Counted from the first letter of the stretch, positions 23,728 through 34,425 are shown. The stretch is DNA of 34,425 bases from an uncultured Massilia sp. (GCA_913778765.1 CAJYXO010000170.1:1-34425); one strand, 5' to 3'. The notes: generated by a model not told the origin, from the letters alone. Numbers and translations are program-made.

Positions 23728-25404
23728 ATGACCCTGTCGATCAATAACAATACCTTGTCGCTGCAGGCGCAGCGGCGGCTTGCCGAGCATGCGGCCGACG
23801 CGGCGAGTACGATCTCGACACTGAGCTCGGGCTCGCGCATCAACGGCGCCGCCGACGACGCGGCGGGGCAGGCGATTTCGGCGCGCATGACGTCGCAGCT
23901 GCGCGGCATGCGCCAGGTCATGCGCAACATCAGCGACGGCACCTCGATGCTGCAGGTGGCCGACAGCGCCATGGCGAACATCGGCGACAGCCTGCAGCGG
24001 CTGCGCGAACTGGCCGTGCAGTCCGGCGACGGCGGCATGTCCGACCTTGATCGCGGCGCGCTGCAGCAGGAGGCGACGCAGATCCTCGCGCAGATTTCCG
24101 ACGTTGGAAAGACCACCCAGTTCAACGGCCAGACCCTGTTCTCGCAGGACGCCAGCAGCATCGGCGGCGACGACAAGGTGCGCAAGGTGATCGATGGCCT
24201 GAAGACCGGCTGGCTGGGTTCGGCCGAAGCGATGATCAAGAAGTACTACGGGATCGAGGCCGATGGCGCGGGCCTCGAGCTCAGGCTCGGCAACACCGAC
24301 GGCCCCTCGAATGTCCTGGCCTACGTCGAGGGCACCACGGGCTCGGGCAAGTGGTCGAACCTCAGCCTGAACCTCGACATGGCCGACTTCGGCGGCGGCG
24401 GCACGGCCGACGGCGGCGCTTCCCCAATGTACAGCGACCGCATCGTCGCCCACGAGATGACGCATGCCATCATGGCGCGCTCGATGAACTTCGACTCGCT
24501 GCCGAAATGGTTCGTCGAAGGCACGGCCGAACTGATCCATGGCGCGGACGAGCGCCTGCGGGGAGCGATCGCCGGCAGCAGCGTGGCGGCCGTCGTCAGC
24601 GGCGCGTCCGGCCCGAATCCCAGCTACGAAGGCGCCTATGCGGCCTCGCGCTACCTGCACGACAGGCTGAAGCAACTCGGCGTCGACGGCGGCATGAAGG
24701 GCCTGATGACCTACATGAGCAAGAACCAGGGCGCGACCCTGGACACGGCGCTGAATGCGGTCACGAACGGCGCCTACACCGACGCCGGCGCCTTCATGGC
24801 CGATTTCCAGGCCAACGGCGCGAACTTCATCAATACCAGGATGAACCTGGTCAACGCCGACACCGGCGCGATCGGCGGCCTCGATGCCGACGGCGGGCCT
24901 TCAAGCGACGCGAAGGACGTGGTGTCCGACGTCGGCTACACGGCGCCCGACAAGCCGCTGCAGAACTTCAAGTTCGACTTCGGCGACTACGACGACGGCG
25001 CCGCCACGGGCATCAACCGCATGCAGATCCAGGTCGGCGCCGGCACCGGCAAGGACGACCTGATCGAACTGCAGTTCTCGGCCATGAATGCCCAGGCGCT
25101 CGGGCTGGCGGACCTCGACATGACGAAGACCGCGGTGGCGCTGCTGCACATCGACCAGGCGATCGACTTCGTCGACAAGCAGCGGATCGTGGCGGGCGCG
25201 GCCGGCAACCGCCTCGACATGGCGGCTTCCAACACCCAGACCGGTTCGGTCAACCTGGCGGCCGCGCAAAGCCGCATCCAGGACGTCGACTACGCCGAGA
25301 GCGCGACCAGGCTGACGCGCTCGCAGATCCTGCAGCGGGCGGCATCGGCGATGCTGACGCAGGCGAACGGGCAGGCGAGCGCGGTGCTGGCGCTGCTCAG
25401 ATAA
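23728..25404 (+). CDS. Flagellin with inserted zinc-metallopeptidase domain (flagellinolysin-like)
   Basis: A 558-residue flagellin. Residues 1-140 are the D0/D1 helices (LSINNNTLSLQAQRRL, STLSSGSRINGAADDAAGQA, QFNGQTLFSQD). Residues 430-558 return to D1/D0 (MQIQVGAGTG, GAAGNRLDMAASN, DYAESATRLTRSQILQRA). Between them, about 145-375, is a gluzincin-type peptidase: HEMTH at 242-246 (zinc ligands His242 and His246, catalytic Glu243), then WFVEGTAE at 261-268 supplying the third ligand (Glu264 or Glu268). This architecture matches the described proteolytic flagellins that build enzymatically active filaments. A normal flagellin has about 280-500 residues and no HExxH. The gene is alone, far from any other flagellar gene in the window, with a sigma-28-like promoter. 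The start is set by homology. Substrate unknown. Confidence 0.9.
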   Translation: MTLSINNNTLSLQAQRRLAEHAADAASTISTLSSGSRINGAADDAAGQAISARMTSQLRGMRQVMRNISDGTSMLQVADSAMANIGDSLQRLRELAVQSGDGGMSDLDRGALQQEATQILAQISDVGKTTQFNGQTLFSQDASSIGGDDKVRKVIDGLKTGWLGSAEAMIKKYYGIEADGAGLELRLGNTDGPSNVLAYVEGTTGSGKWSNLSLNLDMADFGGGGTADGGASPMYSDRIVAHEMTHAIMARSMNFDSLPKWFVEGTAELIHGADERLRGAIAGSSVAAVVSGASGPNPSYEGAYAASRYLHDRLKQLGVDGGMKGLMTYMSKNQGATLDTALNAVTNGAYTDAGAFMADFQANGANFINTRMNLVNADTGAIGGLDADGGPSSDAKDVVSDVGYTAPDKPLQNFKFDFGDYDDGAATGINRMQIQVGAGTGKDDLIELQFSAMNAQALGLADLDMTKTAVALLHIDQAIDFVDKQRIVAGAAGNRLDMAASNTQTGSVNLAAAQSRIQDVDYAESATRLTRSQILQRAASAMLTQANGQASAVLALLR

Positions 25405-25462
25405 GCGTTGGCGCTTGGGCCGTCATTCGCGCCTTCAGCCCGTCATTCCTGCGCCTTTGGCA

Positions 25463-25550
25463 CGTCATTCCCGCGAAGGCGGGAATCCAAGTGATGCATG
25501 CGTTACGTCAGCTCGAACAAACCTGGATTCCCGCCTGCGCGGGAATGACG
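25463..25550 (+). repeat. 88-bp palindromic intergenic element, copy 1
   Basis: Two inverted arms of 28 bp (25463-25490 and 25523-25550, two mismatches) each contain ATTCCC-N8-GGGAAT and begin or end CGTC/GACG. They enclose a 32-bp core containing GCGTTACGT. Two degenerate CGTCATTC starts lie just upstream at about 25422 and 25440. The same structure and length occur at 28306. The core motif resembles the dRS3/REP type of palindromic repeats. No T-tract follows, so it need not be a terminator, though it would fold strongly in RNA after the flagellin gene. Confidence 0.85.
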
Positions 25551-25618
25551 AGCGGGCTGTTGTTGTAATTAGTGCAAGCTCTCCATTTCACGCCCCCAAT
25601 TCCTTCCAACAGCTACGC

Positions 25619-25624
25619 TATAAT
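25619..25624 (+). promoter_or_regulatory. -10 element upstream of alaS
   Basis: A perfect TATAAT, 45 bp before the chosen alaS ATG, in the AT-rich end of the 264-bp gap after the flagellin gene. The -35 region at the proper distance is weak. Confidence 0.45.
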
Positions 25625-25668
25625 CATTTCTTTATATAGCCAGCATGCTGCCCACCCGCCCATACGCC

Positions 25669-28278
<2,610 letters not shown>

Positions 28279-28305
28279 GTAGCACCGTCGTTCCCGTGAT
28301 TTACC

Positions 28306-28393
28306 CGTCGTCCCCGCGAAGGCGGGGACCCAAGTTCTGCGTGCGTTACGTTAGCGCCGGCAAACTTGGGTCCCCGCCTTCGCGGGGACGACG
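28306..28393 (+). repeat. 88-bp palindromic intergenic element, copy 2
   Basis: Same length and layout as the copy at 25463: arms CGTCGTCCCCGCGAAGGCGG (28306 onward) and its inverse ending at 28393, enclosing a core with GCGTTACGTTAGC. Compensating changes keep the stem paired (ATTCCC/GGGAAT there, GTCCCC/GGGGAC here). A degenerate CGTCGTTCCCG lies 20 bp upstream at 28286, as in copy 1. It sits between alaS and the exporter and probably forms a strong RNA stem. Confidence 0.85.
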
Positions 28394-28411
28394 TCCATAT
28401 AAAGGAGCCGC

Positions 28412-29836
28412 ATGAGCAGCCTGCCCCCGCATTGCGACCGTGCCCTCGCTGACGCCAAGCCCGGCACCGAAGGCGCGGCCCACCCGAACCTGGTGCTGGT
28501 CACCTCCATCCTGTCGAGCAGCCTGGCCTTCATCGACGGCTCGGTGGTCAACGTCGGCCTGTCGGCGATCGGCAAGGACCTGGCGGGCACCGGCGCCGAC
28601 CTGTCCTGGGTCGTCAGCGGCTACCTGCTGCCGCTCAGTTCCCTGTTGCTGCTGGGCGGCGCGGCGGGCGACCGCTATGGCCGCCGGCGCATCCTGCTGG
28701 CCGGCATCACGGTGTTCGGCCTGGCCTCGCTTTTGTGCGCCTTCGCCGCCAACCTCTGGATGCTGGTCGGCGGCCGCGTCCTGCAGGGCATCGGCGCGGC
28801 CCTGGTGCTGCCGAACAGCCTGGCGATCCTGGGCGCCACCTTCGAGGGCAAGGCGCGCGGCAAGGCGATCGGCATCTGGGCCGCGGCCGGCGCGGCGGCG
28901 GGCGCGGTCGGGCCGCTGCTGGGCGGCTGGCTGATCGATGCGGTCGGCTGGCGCGCGGTCTTCTACATCAACCTGCCGGTGGCGGCGCTGGCGATCTTCA
29001 TGGCCTGGCGCTTCGTCCACGTCAAGCGCGGCGACAAGCCGGTCGCGCTCGATCCGCTCGGCGCCCTGCTGGCCAGCGCCGGCCTCGGCTGCGTGACCTG
29101 GGGCCTGGCCGACGCCTCCGCCGAAAAGGGACTGACGGCGGCGGCCGGCATCGCCCTCGCGGCCGGCGTGCTGGTCCTGCTGGTCTTCCTGTGGATCGAG
29201 CATCGCGCGGGGGAAAAGGCGATGCTGCCTTTGACGCTGTTCGGCTCCAGCAGCTTTTCCGGCCTGAATCTGATGACCTTCCTGCTGTACGGCGCGCTGG
29301 GCGCGCTGATGCTGCTGGTGCCCTACGTGATGATCCAGGCGCTGCATTACTCGGCCAAGGAGGCCGGCGCGGCGCTGCTGCCGTTTCCCATCGTGCTGGC
29401 GGTCGGTTCGCCGCTGATGGGGAAGTTTGCCGGCAGCCACGGTTCGCGCCTGCCGCTGGCGATCGGCGCCCTGATCGTGGCATGCGGATTCCTGCTCGGC
29501 ACGCGCATCGGCTCCGGGTCCTATGTGGCGACGGTGCTGCCGGCCATGGTGCTGATTTCGCTCGGCATGGCCTGCGTGGCGGCGCCGCTGACGACCGCCG
29601 TGCTGTCCTCGGTGGACGGCAGCCATACCGGCATCGCCTCCGGTTTCAACAGCGCGGTGGCGCGTGGCGGCGGCCTGATCGCCACCGCCCTGCTCGGCAT
29701 GGTGCTGACGGTGCAGGGCAGGGCGCTGCTGGCGCCCTTCCACGCGGCGATGGTGGTGTGCGCCGTCACGGCGGCAGCGGCGGGCGTGTGCGCTTTTGTC
29801 TGGGTCAAGGGCGACAACCGGCAACCTCCCGCTTGA
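28412..29836 (+). CDS. DHA2-family MFS drug exporter (EmrB/QacA-like)
   Basis: A 474-residue inner-membrane proton-coupled exporter with about 14 hydrophobic segments, as in the DHA2 (EmrB/QacA) family. The first helix has LAFIDGSVVNVGLSAIGKDL, followed by LSWVVSGYLLPLSSLLLLGG, motif A GDRYGRRRILL, and the antiporter motif C region GAAAGAVGPLLGGWL. Substrates are typically cationic drugs or dyes, unknown here. No TetR/MarR-type regulator and no EmrA-like adaptor is adjacent, so it probably acts alone across the inner membrane. The ATG is fixed by AAAGGAG at 28401-28407. It begins 18 bp after a palindromic repeat. Confidence 0.92.
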   Translation: MSSLPPHCDRALADAKPGTEGAAHPNLVLVTSILSSSLAFIDGSVVNVGLSAIGKDLAGTGADLSWVVSGYLLPLSSLLLLGGAAGDRYGRRRILLAGITVFGLASLLCAFAANLWMLVGGRVLQGIGAALVLPNSLAILGATFEGKARGKAIGIWAAAGAAAGAVGPLLGGWLIDAVGWRAVFYINLPVAALAIFMAWRFVHVKRGDKPVALDPLGALLASAGLGCVTWGLADASAEKGLTAAAGIALAAGVLVLLVFLWIEHRAGEKAMLPLTLFGSSSFSGLNLMTFLLYGALGALMLLVPYVMIQALHYSAKEAGAALLPFPIVLAVGSPLMGKFAGSHGSRLPLAIGALIVACGFLLGTRIGSGSYVATVLPAMVLISLGMACVAAPLTTAVLSSVDGSHTGIASGFNSAVARGGGLIATALLGMVLTVQGRALLAPFHAAMVVCAVTAAAAGVCAFVWVKGDNRQPPA

Positions 29837-29878
29837 GGCGCTCTACGCTGCGCTGCCGCAGGCGCGTCCACGTCCGGT

Positions 29879-29915
29879 GGGTAAGCCGGGTGCATGAAAA
29901 CGGCTGGGCTAACCC
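29879..29915 (+). terminator. Possible terminator after the DHA2 exporter
   Basis: GGGTAAGCC (29879-29887) can pair with GGCTAACCC (29907-29915) with one mismatch, and a T-rich stretch (GTTGTTATTTTTG) follows. An alternative pairing AGCCG/CGGCT exists inside it. Plausible but imperfect. Confidence 0.4.
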
Positions 29916-30046
29916 GCTAGTTGTTATTTTTGTCAACGTCTTGACGTTGTTACAACGCAACATGGATACCAAATTTTGGTGCGGCGCGTCATAATCCCGC
30001 AATTGGAGTACTATCGGGGCATCTGCCCCCAATCCGCAGGCAAATG

Positions 30047-30304
30047 ATGAGCGAAACCATACTCGACACCGGCACCATCGAGGTCCAGAAAGACCTCGAC
30101 GCACGCGGCCTGAACTGCCCGCTGCCGATCCTCAAGGCCAAGAAGGCCCTCGCCGAACTGGCGAGCGGCGAAGTGCTGCGCATCGTCGCGACCGACACCG
30201 GTTCGGTGCGCGACTTCCAGGCCTTCGCCAAGCAGACCGGCAACGCGCTGCTGGCCCATACCCACATCAACGGCGAGTTCACCTTCTGGCTGCGCCGTAA
30301 GTAA
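30047..30304 (+). CDS. TusA-family sulfur-carrier protein
   Basis: A small SirA/TusA-fold protein (85 residues) that carries persulfide sulfur on a cysteine. DLDARGLNCPLPILKAKKAL contains the family CPxP motif (Cys24 from this start). The ending HTHINGEFTFWLRRK is typical of this group. TusA itself delivers sulfur for tRNA 2-thiouridine and molybdenum cofactor; paralogues serve other sulfur routes, and nothing adjacent shows which applies. Two consecutive ATGs (30044, 30047) are possible; the second gives the better distance from GCAGG. It is a single gene between the exporter and etfBA. The 219-bp gap after it has a GC-rich hairpin without T-tract (GCGGGGC/GCCCCGC, 30327-30351). Confidence 0.88.
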   Translation: MSETILDTGTIEVQKDLDARGLNCPLPILKAKKALAELASGEVLRIVATDTGSVRDFQAFAKQTGNALLAHTHINGEFTFWLRRK

Positions 30305-30469
30305 TACCGAACGACCACTCTGACAGGCGGGGCAGGTTGCAGCAGCCCCGCGCATCTCAAGCCCACCATCCCAAACCAAGTTAGCGGACATGCCCCACAA
30401 TTAGTGGCTTCATTCTAGGCAAAAAACGCACGATCGTGCTTTAATTCTGTGCTGAAGCCCTTTTGCTCT

Positions 30470-30475
30470 TATAAT
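30470..30475 (+). promoter_or_regulatory. -10 element upstream of etfB
   Basis: A perfect TATAAT, 48 bp before the etfB ATG, in an AT-rich stretch. The -35 position (about 30446-30452) matches poorly. The likely promoter of the etfB-etfA operon. Confidence 0.5.
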
Positions 30476-30523
30476 TCGGATCATTTTTAGTCTGTCACTC
30501 ATTCCATTTTTCAAAGGCCCACT

Positions 30524-31273
30524 ATGAAAGTCCTGGTACCCGTCAAACGCGTGGTCGACTACAACGTCAAGGTCCGCGTCAAGTCGGACGGCAGCGGTGT
30601 CGATATCGCCAACGTCAAAATGTCGATGAACCCGTTCGACGAGATCGCACTGGAAGAGGCGACCCGCCTGAAGGAAGCCGGCAAGGTCACCGAGATCGTG
30701 GCCGTGACCTGCGGCGTGACCCAGGCCCAGGAAACGCTGCGTACCGGCATGGCGATCGGCGCCGACCGCGGCATCCTGGTCGAGACCGGCCCGGAAATCG
30801 AGCCGCTGGGCGTGGCCAAGGTGCTGAAGGCGCTGGCCGACAAGGAACAGCCGCAGCTCATCATCCTGGGCAAGCAGGCGATCGACGACGATTCGAACCA
30901 GACCGGCCAGATGCTGGCGTCGCTGCTGGGCTGGCCGCAGGCGACCTTCGCCTCGAAGGTCGTGCTGGAAGACGGCAAGGTCACCGTGACCCGCGAAGTC
31001 GACGGCGGCCTGGAAACCGTGGCCCTGAGCCTGCCGGCCATCGTCACCACCGACCTGCGCCTGAACGAGCCGCGCTACGTGACGCTGCCGAACATCATGA
31101 AGGCCAAGAAGAAGCTGCTCGAGACCATCAAGCCGGAAGACCTGGGCGTCGACGTGACCCCGCGCCTGAAGACGCTGAAAGTGTCGGAGCCGGCCAAGCG
31201 TTCGGCCGGCATCAAGGTCCCGGACGTCGCGACCCTGGTGCAGAAACTGCGCACCGAAGCCAAAGTCATCTAA
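30524..31273 (+). CDS. etfB: Electron transfer flavoprotein subunit beta
   Basis: The 249-residue small subunit of the FAD- and AMP-binding heterodimer that takes electrons from acyl-CoA dehydrogenases and passes them to ETF:quinone oxidoreductase. Seen: [17 protein letters not shown] at the start, [30 protein letters not shown], the ETF-beta signature region [20 protein letters not shown], and [23 protein letters not shown] at 30513-30517 supports the ATG. etfA starts 17 nt after the stop, so the two are one operon. An acyl-CoA dehydrogenase gene follows, consistent with electron donation in beta-oxidation. Confidence 0.97.
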   Translation: MKVLVPVKRVVDYNVKVRVKSDGSGVDIANVKMSMNPFDEIALEEATRLKEAGKVTEIVAVTCGVTQAQETLRTGMAIGADRGILVETGPEIEPLGVAKVLKALADKEQPQLIILGKQAIDDDSNQTGQMLASLLGWPQATFASKVVLEDGKVTVTREVDGGLETVALSLPAIVTTDLRLNEPRYVTLPNIMKAKKKLLETIKPEDLGVDVTPRLKTLKVSEPAKRSAGIKVPDVATLVQKLRTEAKVI

Positions 31274-31290
31274 TCTAGGATAAGAAAATC

Positions 31291-32223
31291 ATGGTCGCAC
31301 TCGTCATTGCAGAACACGACAACGCCTCGCTGAAGGCCGTCACCCTGAACACCGTCACCGCCGCGTCGCAGTGCGGCGGCGAAGTCCACGTGCTGGTCGC
31401 CGGTTCGGGCTGCGGCGCCGTCGCCGAAGCCGCCGCGAAGATCGCCGGCGTCTCCAAAGTGCTGGTCGCCGATGCGCCGCATTTCGCCGACGGCCTGGCC
31501 GAGAACGTCGCCGAGCAGATCCTCGCCGTTGCCGGTTCGTACAGCCACATCCTGGCCCCGGCTTCGGCCTACGGCAAGAACATCCTGCCGCGCGTCGCCG
31601 CCAAGCTGGACGTGGCCCAGATCTCGGAAATCACCAAGGTCGATTCGCCGGACACCTTCGAGCGTCCGATCTACGCCGGTAACGCCATCGCCACCGTGCA
31701 GTCGGGCGACAGCGTGAAAGTCATCACCGTGCGCGGCACCGGCTTCGATGCCGCGGCAAGCGAAGGTGGTTCGGCCGCCGTGGAATCCGTGTCGGCGGTG
31801 GCCGATTCGGGCAAGTCTTCTTTTGTGGGCCGCGAACTGGCCAAGTCGGACCGTCCGGAACTGACCGGCGCCAAGATCGTCGTGTCCGGCGGCCGCGGCA
31901 TGGGTTCGGGCGACAACTTCAAGATCCTGGAACCGCTGGCCGACAAGCTGGGCGCCGCCATGGGCGCCTCGCGCGCCGCGGTCGACGCCGGCTACGTGCC
32001 GAACGACTGGCAGGTCGGCCAGACCGGCAAGATCGTCGCCCCGACCCTGTACATCGCGGTCGGCATCTCGGGCGCGATCCAGCACCTGGCCGGCATGAAG
32101 GATTCGAAGACCATCGTCGCCATCAACAAGGACCCGGAAGCGCCGATCTTCTCGGTGGCCGACTACGGCATCGTGGGCGACCTGTTCGAGGTGGTGCCGG
32201 CGCTGGTCAAGGAACTGGGCTAA
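31291..32223 (+). CDS. etfA: Electron transfer flavoprotein subunit alpha
   Basis: The 310-residue FAD-binding large subunit of ETF. The N-terminal half pairs with EtfB ([34 protein letters not shown]). The C-terminal FAD domain has [57 protein letters not shown] and [10 protein letters not shown], all characteristic. Length is standard. AGGA at 31277-31280 precedes the ATG, and the gene follows etfB by 17 nt. A palindromic repeat with a T-tract stands 15 nt after the stop and probably ends the transcript before the dehydrogenase gene. Confidence 0.97.
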   Translation: MVALVIAEHDNASLKAVTLNTVTAASQCGGEVHVLVAGSGCGAVAEAAAKIAGVSKVLVADAPHFADGLAENVAEQILAVAGSYSHILAPASAYGKNILPRVAAKLDVAQISEITKVDSPDTFERPIYAGNAIATVQSGDSVKVITVRGTGFDAAASEGGSAAVESVSAVADSGKSSFVGRELAKSDRPELTGAKIVVSGGRGMGSGDNFKILEPLADKLGAAMGASRAAVDAGYVPNDWQVGQTGKIVAPTLYIAVGISGAIQHLAGMKDSKTIVAINKDPEAPIFSVADYGIVGDLFEVVPALVKELG

Positions 32224-32238
32224 AAGCGGGTTAAACAA

Positions 32239-32271
32239 CGTCATTCCCGCCTTCGCGGGAATGACGTTTTT
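32239..32271 (+). terminator. Palindromic repeat serving as etfA terminator
   Basis: CGTCATTCCCGC (32239-32250) and GCGGGAATGACG (32255-32266) are exact complements around a CTTC loop, followed by five T. The arm sequence is that of the 88-bp elements near alaS, so a half-size member of the same repeat family appears to have been adopted as an intrinsic terminator. Confidence 0.8.
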
Positions 32272-32312
32272 GTATGCGCAAAGTTTTCGAAGATAAAACG
32301 TAGGAGACCACG

Positions 32313-34115
32313 GTGAGCTACAACGCCCCCCTGAAAGACATGCTGTTCGTCGTGAACGAACTGGCCAACCTGGCGGAGATCAACCAGCTGCCCGGTTGCG
32401 AGGACGCGACCCCGGACACCGCCGTTGCGGTGCTGGAAGAGAGCGCGAAATTCTGCGGCGGCGTGGTCGCGCCGCTGAACCATGCCGGCGACAAGGAGCC
32501 CAGCTTCTGGAAGGATGGCAGCGTCACCACCTCCAAGGGCTTCCGCGAAGCCTTCCGCGCCTTTGCCGAAGCCGGCTGGCAGGGCGTGCAGCACCCGGCC
32601 GAGTACGGCGGCCAGGGCCTGCCGAAGCTGGTCGCCACGCCTTGCGTCGAGATGCTGCACGGCGCCAACCTGGCGTTCGCGCTGGTCGCGCTGCTGACCG
32701 ACGGCGCCATCGAGGCGCTGCTGACCGCCGGCACCGACGAGCAGAAGGCGCGCTTCATCGAGCCGCTCATCTCCGGCAAGTGGACCGGCACCATGAACCT
32801 GACCGAGCCGCAGGCCGGTTCCGACCTGGCCGCCGTGCGCTCGCGCGCCGTGCCCCAGGGCGACGGCACCTACAAGGTGTTCGGCACCAAGATCTTCATC
32901 ACCTACGGCGAGCATGACATGGCCGAGAACATCATCCACCTGGTCCTGGCGCGCACGCCGGACGCGCCCCCGGGCGTGAAGGGGATCTCGCTGTTCATCG
33001 TGCCGAAGTTCATGGTCAATGAAGACGGTTCGCTGGGCGAGCGCAACGACGTGCACTGCGTCTCGATCGAACACAAGCTGGGCATCAAGGCCAGCCCGAC
33101 CGCGGTGCTGCAGTTTGGCGACCATGGCGGCGCGATCGGCACCCTGGTCGGCGAAGAGAACCGCGGCCTGGAATACATGTTCATCATGATGAACGCGGCC
33201 CGCTTCGGCGTCGGCATGCAGGGCGTCGGCCTGGCCGAGCACGCCTACCAGCAGGCCGTCGCCTTCGCCAAGGACCGCATCCAGTCGCGCGCCGTCGAAG
33301 GCTCGAGCGGCCCGGTGGCCATCATCAACCACCCGGACGTGCGCCGCATGCTGATGTCGATGCGCTCCCAGACCGAGGCGGCGCGCGCGCTGGCCTACGT
33401 GGGCGCGGCCCATAGCGACCTGGCCCACAGCCACCCGGACGAGCAAGTGCGCAAGGCCAACCTGGCGATCTACGAATACCTGGTCCCGATCATCAAGGGC
33501 TGGTCGACCGAGATGTCCGAGAACGTCGCGCGCGACGGCGTGCAGGTGCACGGCGGCATGGGCTTCATCGAAGAGACCGGCGCGGCCCAGCACTACCGCG
33601 ACGCCAAGATCCTGACCATTTACGAAGGCACGACCGCGATCCAGGCCAACGACCTGGTCGGCCGCAAGACGGCGCGCGACGGCGGCGCGGTGGCCAAGTC
33701 CATCATTGCTCAAGTGCGCGCCACGGAAACGCAGTTGAGCGAAAAGCAGGGCGCCGCTCATGGCGCCGACCTCGCCGCGATCCGCTCGCAGCTGGCGGCC
33801 GGCAGCGCGGCGCTGGAGCAGGTGGTCGACTTCGTGGTCGCCCAGACCAAGGCCGACCCGCGCGCCGTGTTCGCCGGCAGCGTGCTCTACCTGAAGCTGG
33901 CCGGCATCGTGCTGGGCGGCTGGCAGATGGCGCGCGCGGCCCTGGTGGCCCAGCAGAAGCTGGAAGCGGGCGAGGGCGACGCCGCCTTCTACCGCGCCAA
34001 GATCTCTACCTCCCGCTTCTTCGCCGACCACGTGCTGTCCGGCGCGGCCGGCCTGCGCCATGCGATCGTCGACGGCAGCGCCGGCGTGCTGGCGCTGGAT
34101 GTCGAGCAGTTCTGA
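32313..34115 (+). CDS. Acyl-CoA dehydrogenase, long (about 600-aa) form
   Basis: A 600-residue FAD-dependent acyl-CoA dehydrogenase. The central ACAD fold has HPAEYGGQGLPK, MNLTEPQAGSDLAAVRSRA, GTKIFITYGEHDMAEN and MFIMMNAARFGVGMQGVG. Glu438 in LTIYEGTTAIQANDL is the expected catalytic base, and an extra C-terminal domain (about 470-600, AcylCoA_DH_C type) is present, as in the FadE5/DmdC-like branch. This branch acts on fatty acyl-CoA or on methylmercaptopropionyl-CoA; the substrate cannot be told here. It reduces ETF, whose genes lie immediately upstream. The GTG start is supported by AGGAGA at 32302-32307. It has its own terminator. Confidence 0.94.
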   Translation: MSYNAPLKDMLFVVNELANLAEINQLPGCEDATPDTAVAVLEESAKFCGGVVAPLNHAGDKEPSFWKDGSVTTSKGFREAFRAFAEAGWQGVQHPAEYGGQGLPKLVATPCVEMLHGANLAFALVALLTDGAIEALLTAGTDEQKARFIEPLISGKWTGTMNLTEPQAGSDLAAVRSRAVPQGDGTYKVFGTKIFITYGEHDMAENIIHLVLARTPDAPPGVKGISLFIVPKFMVNEDGSLGERNDVHCVSIEHKLGIKASPTAVLQFGDHGGAIGTLVGEENRGLEYMFIMMNAARFGVGMQGVGLAEHAYQQAVAFAKDRIQSRAVEGSSGPVAIINHPDVRRMLMSMRSQTEAARALAYVGAAHSDLAHSHPDEQVRKANLAIYEYLVPIIKGWSTEMSENVARDGVQVHGGMGFIEETGAAQHYRDAKILTIYEGTTAIQANDLVGRKTARDGGAVAKSIIAQVRATETQLSEKQGAAHGADLAAIRSQLAAGSAALEQVVDFVVAQTKADPRAVFAGSVLYLKLAGIVLGGWQMARAALVAQQKLEAGEGDAAFYRAKISTSRFFADHVLSGAAGLRHAIVDGSAGVLALDVEQF

Positions 34116-34164
34116 TGCGATGGAATGCGGCGGCTTGAGCGCCGCCGATGTTGGCATTGCGATG

Positions 34165-34193
34165 AAGGGCGGTCTGCGGGCTGCCCTTTTTTT
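34165..34193 (+). terminator. Intrinsic terminator after the acyl-CoA dehydrogenase
   Basis: AAGGGCGG and CTGCCCTT pair (8 bp, one G-T) around TCTGCGGG, followed by a run of T (34187-34193). A second GC-rich inverted repeat (GGCGGC/GCCGCC) lies about 25 bp earlier. Confidence 0.88.
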
Positions 34194-34225
34194 ATCGACT
34201 CCTGGCGCACTTGAGCTTCGTTAAA

Positions 34226-34253
34226 CTTGCATTTGACCCGGCCTGCATAGAAT
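34226..34253 (+). promoter_or_regulatory. Candidate promoter of the right-edge lipoprotein gene
   Basis: CTTGCA (34226-34231) and TAGAAT (34248-34253) with 16-bp spacing, 33 bp before the ATG. The match is moderate and was assigned by eye. Confidence 0.4.
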
Positions 34254-34286
34254 CGACTCATCCGTATTCCAACGAGAGGAGCGATC

Positions 34287-34425
34287 ATGATGACCATGAA
34301 GCCGGGAAGGAAGTTGCAGGTGGCGATGGCGATGGCGGTGCTGTCCGCCCTGGCTGCCTGCGGCGGCAGCGATTCCACCTACCAGCCGACCGCGCCGGAA
34401 ACACCCACCAGCCCGAGCGGCCCGA
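34287..34425 (+). CDS. Lipoprotein, N-terminal part (truncated by window end)
   Basis: The first 46 codons of an exported lipoprotein. A basic start (MKPGRK) is followed by a hydrophobic stretch (VAMAMAVLSALAA) and the lipobox LAAC, giving lipidated Cys25 if counted from the first ATG. The mature part begins GGSDSTYQ and continues with a Pro/Thr/Ser-rich linker. The start is supported by GAGAGGAG at 34274-34281. Alternative ATGs at 34290 and 34296 would not change the mature protein. Gly-Gly after Cys means outer-membrane sorting is expected rather than inner-membrane retention. The function lies beyond the window. Confidence 0.75.
   Translation, partial: MMTMKPGRKLQVAMAMAVLSALAACGGSDSTYQPTAPETPTSPSGP

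Noticed and set aside
25422..25550. CRISPR-like array from repeated CGTCATTC starts
   Set aside because: The units are degenerate, unequal and part of an inverted rather than a direct repeat structure; there are no spacers or cas genes.

Overview
The window looks like chromosomal DNA of a GC-rich betaproteobacterium, most likely Oxalobacteraceae and Massilia-like. This is an inference from base composition, codon use and gene content (GlnRS, AlaRS, EtfBA, DUF3597/DUF937, PAS chemoreceptor); no rRNA or tRNA gene is present to confirm it. Most genes are housekeeping or environmental-sensing genes. Apart from a broken insertion-sequence fragment at the left edge and a family of palindromic intergenic repeats, I see no mobile island.

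Left third (1-13000): a frameshifted IS1595-type transposase end; glnS on the minus strand with its terminator; a plus-strand run of a J-domain protein and three unrecognised proteins, the last three overlapping by 4 nt; an MFS transporter whose start codons lie inside a strong hairpin; a membrane diguanylate cyclase; a small coiled-coil protein; then minus-strand genes for a CaiB/BaiF CoA-transferase, a CPA2 antiporter with an RCK domain, and two tandem secreted MORN-repeat proteins.

Middle (13000-23700): a two-enzyme fusion (GH1-like glycosidase plus RmlD-like reductase) diverges from an auxiliary-type tryptophanyl-tRNA synthetase. In front of that trpS is a complete set of parts for ribosome-mediated transcription attenuation: a 31-codon leader ORF with a strong Shine-Dalgarno, two adjacent Trp codons near its end, competing stems and an intrinsic terminator. 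I regard this as the most interesting regulatory element in the window. Next come a soluble three-PAS chemoreceptor coupled to a three-module CheW-like protein, an orphan soluble histidine kinase, a DUF937/DUF3597 pair, a DUF1294 membrane protein and a UgpQ-type phosphodiesterase.

Right third (23700-34425): an orphan flagellin carries a zinc-metallopeptidase domain (HExxH) in its variable region, as in the flagellinolysin family, and has a sigma-28-like promoter. It is followed by alaS, a DHA2 drug exporter, a TusA-like protein, etfB-etfA and a roughly 600-residue acyl-CoA dehydrogenase that probably passes electrons to EtfAB. The start of a lipoprotein gene runs off the right edge. Two 88-bp palindromic elements flank alaS, and a third single palindrome of the same family serves as the etfA terminator.
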